A stretch of DNA of 64,000 nt, from positions 2,604,001-2,668,000 of the forward strand of contig JAADJZ010000001.1 of the NCBI GenBank assembly GCA_011032825.1. Direction: 5' to 3'. This document shows positions 58,183-64,000 of this stretch, one piece after another; the stretch's first letter is position 1, and every line of letters begins with the position of its first letter. A model generated the notes under the pieces. The model was not told where the DNA came from and searched no databases. It saw nothing but the letters and a program-made list of their open reading frames with translations. Both the position numbers and the translations under genes were made by a program. The stretch comes from Massariosphaeria phaeospora (Eukaryota; Ascomycota; Dothideomycetes; Pleosporales).

Positions 58183-60528
58183 TTAAATCTACTTGTTTAA
58201 ATATATTAATGAATATAGTAAACGTTTAGAAAGCTATAAAGTGCTCTATTATTTAAAAACATTAACTTGCTAGTTTGTAGAAGCATGTATTAGTTTTGTA
58301 TTCTAATGTCTAATATATGTACTTACAATAACGCTATCTAAGCTTATTATAATATTTATACAAAGTGTAAAAAAATATGTATCTAAAATAAAAGTAATTA
58401 AACAAGATTTTTAAACTAAGTTAAGCAAGATAACATTCTATTTGCAAAGTTTTAAATACGAAAACTTTAATACTACAGCAGCATAACTATTTGCATTGTA
58501 AATTAAGCTCTACAAAAGCTTGTACTTTAAGTTGTTTACATTGTCTTTATTCTAAAGCTGCTTAAGCTTTTAAGCTGCTTTTTAAAAATTTATATCTTTG
58601 TACTTTGCATAGTTATCGTTGCTACTTTTCTCGTAGACATCGGTTATGCTAGAAGTGCTGTAGCTATTAAAGTTAAAAAAAGCTTTAAGTTTAGCTCTTT
58701 AGCTAATAGTATGTAGATGTGTTATTTCGTAGAAAATTATTAAACTCGCGATTTCGAAGAAAGAGAATTTTTCGTTAAGCTAGCACTAGCTGTTGCAACT
58801 GTTGTTGAATTTTTTAGTTTAAAAGTTGTTCTTAGTGCGTAGCTTAGAGTTGCAGAAAAAGCAATTGCAAAGAACTATTTTAAATACGACGTTAACATTT
58901 GTATAGCATTTAATACCTCTAAAAAAAACTAACTTACAACTAATTAACTAAGAATTGCGTTTGTACTAGCTAGAGTAGATCTACTACATGTTTAAAAGTC
59001 TTTACTATTACTACAGCAAATGTTAATAAAGTAGCTCTAACTACTATTGTTGTTATTTACTAAAAAGCAGCTGTTATAAATAACCTACATTATTCGGTTA
59101 ACTTAGTTTTTATTCGCGTTAGCGAAATAATGCCTGTACCTATTTACAAAGTTAAACTTTAGACTTTTAACTAGTAGTTTGTAATATTTTACTTACGCAA
59201 AGCTTTTTGTAAAAGCGTTTCTACTATTGTTATAGCAAATTTGTGTTTAGTATGCTATTTACAATACGTTTATAAAAGCTTTTTAAACTTTTGCTTTTAT
59301 ATTTTCTTTGCTATTAGAGCTAAGCTTATTGCAACTACTATAGTATTGCGCTGTGCGCTTATAAAAAGTATGTTTAAAAGCTTTAAAAAGTGTAGCAGTA
59401 GTAATCGTTGCTCTAGCAAGTACGATAAGTAATACTTAAGTAAAGTACATAATGTAGTAGCCTATTTAAAAAGCTATAAAGTTAAAAAGAATAGTACGTG
59501 CTAGTGTTAATAAAAAAAAGAAATTAAAAGTTCTTGCTATTAAAAGACTTTTATAGTGTTCGTAGTAGCTTTTTTATACAAGTTTATAGTACCTAAATAA
59601 TTTTTTTCTAGTAAAAGTGTAGCTAGGCGCTTAGAAAAGCTTTTTTGTTAAATTAGTTTATTTTAAAACTTATTTAACATCGTAGCTTAATATAGCTATG
59701 TTTCTATCGCTACTAAGCAAATTCAAAAAAAAAGAAAAGCCGTAGTAAAAGCAAAGCTTTGCGCTAAATATAAGCAAGTAACGTAAATAAAAAACAAAAT
59801 AAAGCTACAAAAAGCAATATAGGTATTTTAAAAAGTAATGCAAATGTTTAAAATACTATGCTTAGAGTTTAGTAAGCTGCTAACAAGATTATAAAGCGCA
59901 CTTAGCGTAGTAGAACTACTACTTAGATTTATACAAAAGATAAAACAATTCTTTACAAAATACAACTAGCGCTAATAGTAGTTAAATTAAAGTTAATTAT
60001 TTATAGTAAGTTTTTCTAGGCTTCTAGTAAAGATTAAGGTATAGTAAATTGCATTAATAATAGAATTTAATTTTATGTTTTATAAACAATTCTACGAAAA
60101 CAAAAGTATACTACATTTGTAACATTCTAGTTGTAAAAAGCATACAAATTAAAAGTATAAGCTATTTTGCAAAAAAAAAATTAACAAATTGTTAGAGTAT
60201 TTTAGCTTTTAAGAACATTGTACTTAGTTAAATTAGCTTATAGTAGTTGCACGTGTGTACTTGCTCTTTTGCAGTTTATAAACTAGATTAAAAAGCAAAT
60301 AAAATATTTAAAGTTTTTTTAAGCTTCAAGCTATGCTTTGTAAATGTTTAAACCTAAGCAAATAAATTTTCAAAAGTTTCTAATAGTTAAGTTGTTCTTT
60401 AGTGCTTGTTGCGCATCTAAAAATAAGCATGTAATTAGAATCGAAAAACTAAAATCGTAGAATTTCGAAAGAGTACAAAATAGAACAGAGTTAGAAGTGT
60501 AAAGATATAGAAGCGAAGTTAAACTTTT
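58183..60528. other. AT-rich decayed DNA, no gene recognised
   Basis: Heavily mutated sequence without recognisable domains. The 63-codon frame at 59241-59432 is short, hydrophobic then Ser/Lys-rich, and has no family signature; it is treated as chance. Confidence 0.5.
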
Positions 60529-60530
60529 GC

Positions 60531-60634
60531 AATTTAATAGTTAAGTTAGTGTAATACCTATAACGTTATGCTAAGCACTTGCGATTTAATAGTTAAGTTA
60601 GTATAATACTTGTAACGTTATACTAGGCACTAGC
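60531..60634 (+). repeat. 52-bp tandem repeat, two copies
   Basis: Two adjacent units beginning RATTTAATAGTTAAGTTAGT and containing TAACGTTATGCTAAGCACT (second unit TAACGTTATACTAGGCACT). The differences are transitions of the RIP type. Confidence 0.75.
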
Positions 60635-61689
60635 TTTGAACTCAATTTTTTGCTAATAGGTTATTAGTGCTTTGCAAAACACTTCGTACACTTCGAAAAG
60701 AAATTAGAAGCTTAGCTAATTATTAAGCAACTAGCAAGCTATTATGCTGCACCTAAATTAGTACTGTAAAATATATTTTGCTAGTTTTAGCGCTATACAA
60801 ATTGTATTTAGCTACTATCGTTGTTGTTTTCTATTCGAATTTAAAGCTCGTATTGCTTATATTTTTTGTGTTAAGTTGCTAGCAGCAGCTAAACTAAGCG
60901 CTTGTTTTCTTTGCTTATTTATGCGTTATCTAAAATTAATGTCTAGTTTAGTTAGCAAATACTTGCGCAAAACGCCTACGCTGTTTAAACAAAGCATTAA
61001 TTTGCTAAATACAAAGAAAGCGAAAGTTACTAACAAGTAAAGCAAGTAACTTATCTAGAATCTAATCGAGCTGCTGCAGCGCAAACTATTAAGCGAGATT
61101 TCTAGCAACACTCGAATCTAGTTATTTTTAGCTGCTAAATTTTTGTTTATACGCGAATACGATAAAAACAATAAGCTAAGCAATTCGCTAAGTAATTTAG
61201 TGCCTAAAGAGGTTAAGTTAGCAGATAACAGTAAAAGAAGTAGTATAAAGAATAAAGTTAACAATAAAGTTGCAAAGATTGCAAGCGCGAAAACTACTTT
61301 TTAGATACTAGTTTTTTAGGTAGAATTAACTTAAGCGTTTAGCTTGCAAGTGCACGCCTAGCTAAGCTAGCAATCGCAATTGCTATTGTTTTAAAATAAA
61401 GTTTTAGCAGTTGCTACTGTAAATGTAAAATAAAAAGCTTTATTAGAGATTTTAACAAAAACGATATACTTAAAGCTAACGATAGCGAGCTTAGTTAGCT
61501 TTTTAAAATCGTAGATCGTAAAAGACTATAGCAGTAAGCTAAATAAGTAGTTGAGAATCTTGCGCTTTGCTAAGTAAGCATTTGAAGCATATGCGCTACC
61601 GTATACCTAGCAAAGCAAAAAAAAAAATAAAGCTGTAAAAGTTATTTGCAGAGATAATTAAATAAGCTTTAAGCGCGCTAAGTTGTTAG

Positions 61690-62330
61690 CTAAGCAAATT
61701 ATTAAAAGTACAAGCTACAAAACTTACATAGACTTTAACTTAATTCTAATAGAGAATACGCTACTCGAAAGCGCTTTTTAGCGAGCTTAACTTTAAGCGA
61801 ATGCAGTAGTTTAAATTCGCCTACAAATCGCTACCTAGATATAGAAAAAAAGCTTTAATTAAGCAATACAACTAGAAGTTGCAGGTAATAGTTCTATTAT
61901 AGGTATTAGAAATCGTTGGCAGTACTAAAACGCTAGCTGCTAGAACAAAAGCTACGTTTGTTAAGTGCTACAAAGCAACGTTAAGCGTTTTAAAAACTAC
62001 TACCTAGCTAACAGCTATATTATCGCGATGTAAGCACGAAAGTATTAAAATAGCTAATCTACAACGCAAGCGCTATTTAATATCGTAAAGTTAGCGCTAC
62101 TAAAGTACAAAGATAATAGAGCAACTAAAAACAAGCGAAAACGTACTAGCGCTTGCTCGACGAAAGCTAGCAGCTTTGTAGGTAGTAATAATAGTAGCAA
62201 AAAAAGTAGCAAAAGAAGTAGCGAGAGAGGTAGCAAAAGAAATACTTTTAAAGCGCTGCAGCGAAAAGTTTTAAAAGCACAGCTACGAAATTTAGTAGCT
62301 AAATTAGCTAGTTAGTTTATGTACGCACTT
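61690..62330 (+). repeat. Unclassified repeat, copy 2
   Basis: Resembles 4750-5400, with the phrase KTYIDFNLI (about 61720), similar downstream spacing, and a terminal AGTAGCAA/AGTAGCG-rich stretch (62190-62240) encoding Ser/Lys in one frame and Val/Ala/Lys in another. It is preceded by decayed plus-strand frame (for example FLFIREYDKNNKLSNSLSNL near 61145). No family was recognised. Confidence 0.4.
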
Positions 62331-64000
62331 TAACTAGCGCTATAGGTTTTTCTAGCGCTGCAGCTACTTATTAACTTAAACGTACTAGTTCGAGATTGTA
62401 TACTATTAAGTAACTAGCTGCTAATTGCTTACGAGATATTACAAAAGATTTAGATACACACAAAGCGCTTTTTAGAGTAGTAAAAGCTTTGCGATCTTAG
62501 CGTTGTTATATTAGTTAAATAGATTAAAAGAAACGTGTTTATAAAAAGCTAGTACAACGTTAACTAGATAATAGATAGTAGCTCTACAACAAGCCTAACG
62601 TATAAGATTTAAAAAAACTACTTTAGCAAAAAGCTAGCTTATATTTTTTTGCTACAAAACGTAGCTTTAAGATAGTGCTATTAATATACCGAACTTACGG
62701 CAGCGAATTAAAAAATAGTTAAAAAGTATAACGACACGTTGATACGCAAAAGAAAAAAGCAGCAAGCAAAAAATAAAGCAGTAGCAAGCGAGCAACAAAC
62801 AAAGCAAACAATAAAAAGCAAAAGAAAAAAAAAAAGTAGCTAGGCGCTAAGTAACAGCGAAGTAAGCTTTTTTGCGCTTAAAACTACGTTTAGCAGCAGC
62901 GCTATATTAGAGCGCGATTTCTAGCTTTTACAAAGCACTTGCAAATAGCTTGCAACAAAAAAGTGCAAAGAAAGCCGTTAAAAACGCGTTACTGCAAAAG
63001 TTAAGCAAGTTACTTTTAGTACTTACAAAACAATACAACTACATTGTATTTTTATTTAACAATTAACGAGCTAACTATTTGTATAGGTTTAAGTCGCGCT
63101 TGTATTTTTTTATAATTAAATTATTACGTTGTAGTATTGTCGCATTGCTGTAGTAGTTTAAGCGATATTTCGACTATAACAGATACTAACGCTTTTCTCT
63201 ACGCTTCTCTATCAAACACGTATTAGCAATGCCTAAACAAGGTTTTTGCTAACTCGTAGCAACAGCAACCTACAGCGTAGTTTAAGTAATAGTCGTAATT
63301 ATTAATTATAGCAGCATCTCGATTGTTTCTACGCAACTAACTTTTTAACTTTTTAAAAAACTACTTAATTGAATTGTAGTTAGATAAGTACGGCGGCAAG
63401 TACTCTAAAACAACGCTTCGATCGCAACAAAGCTAACGTACACGATTTAATCAATAGATTAAAACGTTGTTTATTACTATAATAAATCTTGGCGCTAGGT
63501 ACGCCTAGCAATGTAGCAGCACTTAATACTCTAGAAAACTTTTAAATATTTTGCTAGTAATAGCGCCTTGAAAGATTGTATAAGTAAAGTAGCTATTAAT
63601 AGTTATAGCTAGCAACAAACTTTATTTCTTTAATTGTTTAACAGCGTAGCTAAATTAACAAAGCTAGTTTATAGGTGCTTATCTACGCTGCTTATTTCTT
63701 GTACGCTTGTTAGTAGCAAACTTATCTAAACATATAACAATGCAACTAAAAAATAAAAAAAATAAAAAACTGCGCTTAATTAACTGCTTAAAGTAGAGTA
63801 AGCTACATATATAAATAGTTGTACATAAGCTATTTTAACTCGTACTAAAGTAGGTTTAAGCAAGCTTAAACTATTACATTTCTCTTTAGCTACTGTAATT
63901 AACAAAGCTAGCTAGTACTAATGCCTTAGCTTTGCTAGTTCTAGTGTATTAACCTAAGTAGTAAGTAGCTAGTAAACGTTTTTAAGCTCTAGCTGCTTTA
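62331..64000. other. AT-rich decayed DNA to window end
   Basis: Lys/Gln/Ser-rich plus-strand fragments (for example 62750-62830, long AGCAA/AAAGC runs) suggest a decayed repeat continuing from the left, but no domain could be named. No RNA gene or intact CDS seen. Confidence 0.5.

Noticed and set aside
62054..62236. 60-codon minus-strand poly-Leu frame
   Set aside because: Low-complexity antisense of the AGTAGCAA-type repeat tail.
1..64000. CRISPR arrays, bacterial promoters, rRNA or tRNA genes
   Set aside because: The sequence is fungal nuclear in character. No regularly spaced short repeats, rRNA motifs or convincing tRNA cloverleaf were noticed by eye; tRNAscan or Infernal would be decisive.

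Overview
The window looks like nuclear DNA of a filamentous ascomycete (Pezizomycotina). The genes have short spliceosomal introns (46-89 bp), and they belong to typical fungal families: a Zn2Cys6 regulator, a P450, a scytalone-dehydratase-type dehydratase and an SDR. They sit in a GC-balanced island at about 9.5-18.4 kb. Everything else is AT-rich, almost free of long ORFs, and made of decayed transposons. Their reading frames are broken mainly by TAA/TAG where the families have Gln or Trp. CpG is still common and TpA is abundant. That is the pattern expected of RIP (repeat-induced point mutation acting mainly at CpA). I cannot name the species.

Left flank (1-9.5 kb): a 909-bp long-inverted-repeat element, imperfect tandem repeats, a pogo/Fot1-type transposase relic (+), a solo Gypsy LTR, a ~395-bp MITE-like element, and a complete 2.06-kb pogo element (-). 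The terminal inverted repeat of that pogo element abuts a 5'-truncated scytalone dehydratase gene.

Gene island (9.5-16.7 kb): truncated scytalone dehydratase (+); a two-exon DUF4267-type membrane protein (-); a three-exon cytochrome P450 (+) with an apparent 1-nt deletion just before the heme loop; an intact 336-aa SDR (-); and a six-exon, 497-aa Zn2Cys6 transcription factor (+). The regulator's promoter and first exon are tandemly duplicated upstream, and the extra copy has a 27-bp in-frame deletion that removes two zinc-ligand cysteines. DUF4267/P450 and SDR/regulator are divergent pairs; P450/SDR converge. The gene content fits the remnant of a small secondary-metabolism locus, possibly aromatic or naphthol-type, but no polyketide synthase is present in the window.

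Right flank (16.7-64 kb): a nest of transposons. A CCHC-bearing pogo C-terminus (-) is followed by a pogo element (+) split by an hAT transposon, and the hAT itself carries two 910-bp TA-targeted long-TIR elements. Removing those two elements, with one TA each, restores the hAT frame. Next come a minus-strand Ty3/gypsy element (25774-32888), a second MITE-like copy, a gypsy fragment, and a chromodomain-bearing Ty3/gypsy element. That last element is interrupted by three insertions: a minus-strand gypsy (36603-43074, TSD CTAAC), a 1.84-kb Fot1-like element (44747-46590) and another gypsy (48678-54637, TSD CGTAA). The last 6 kb is heavily decayed and only partly classifiable. RIP-like damage rises sharply inside the hAT element at about 18.35-18.6 kb, which marks the edge of the protected island.
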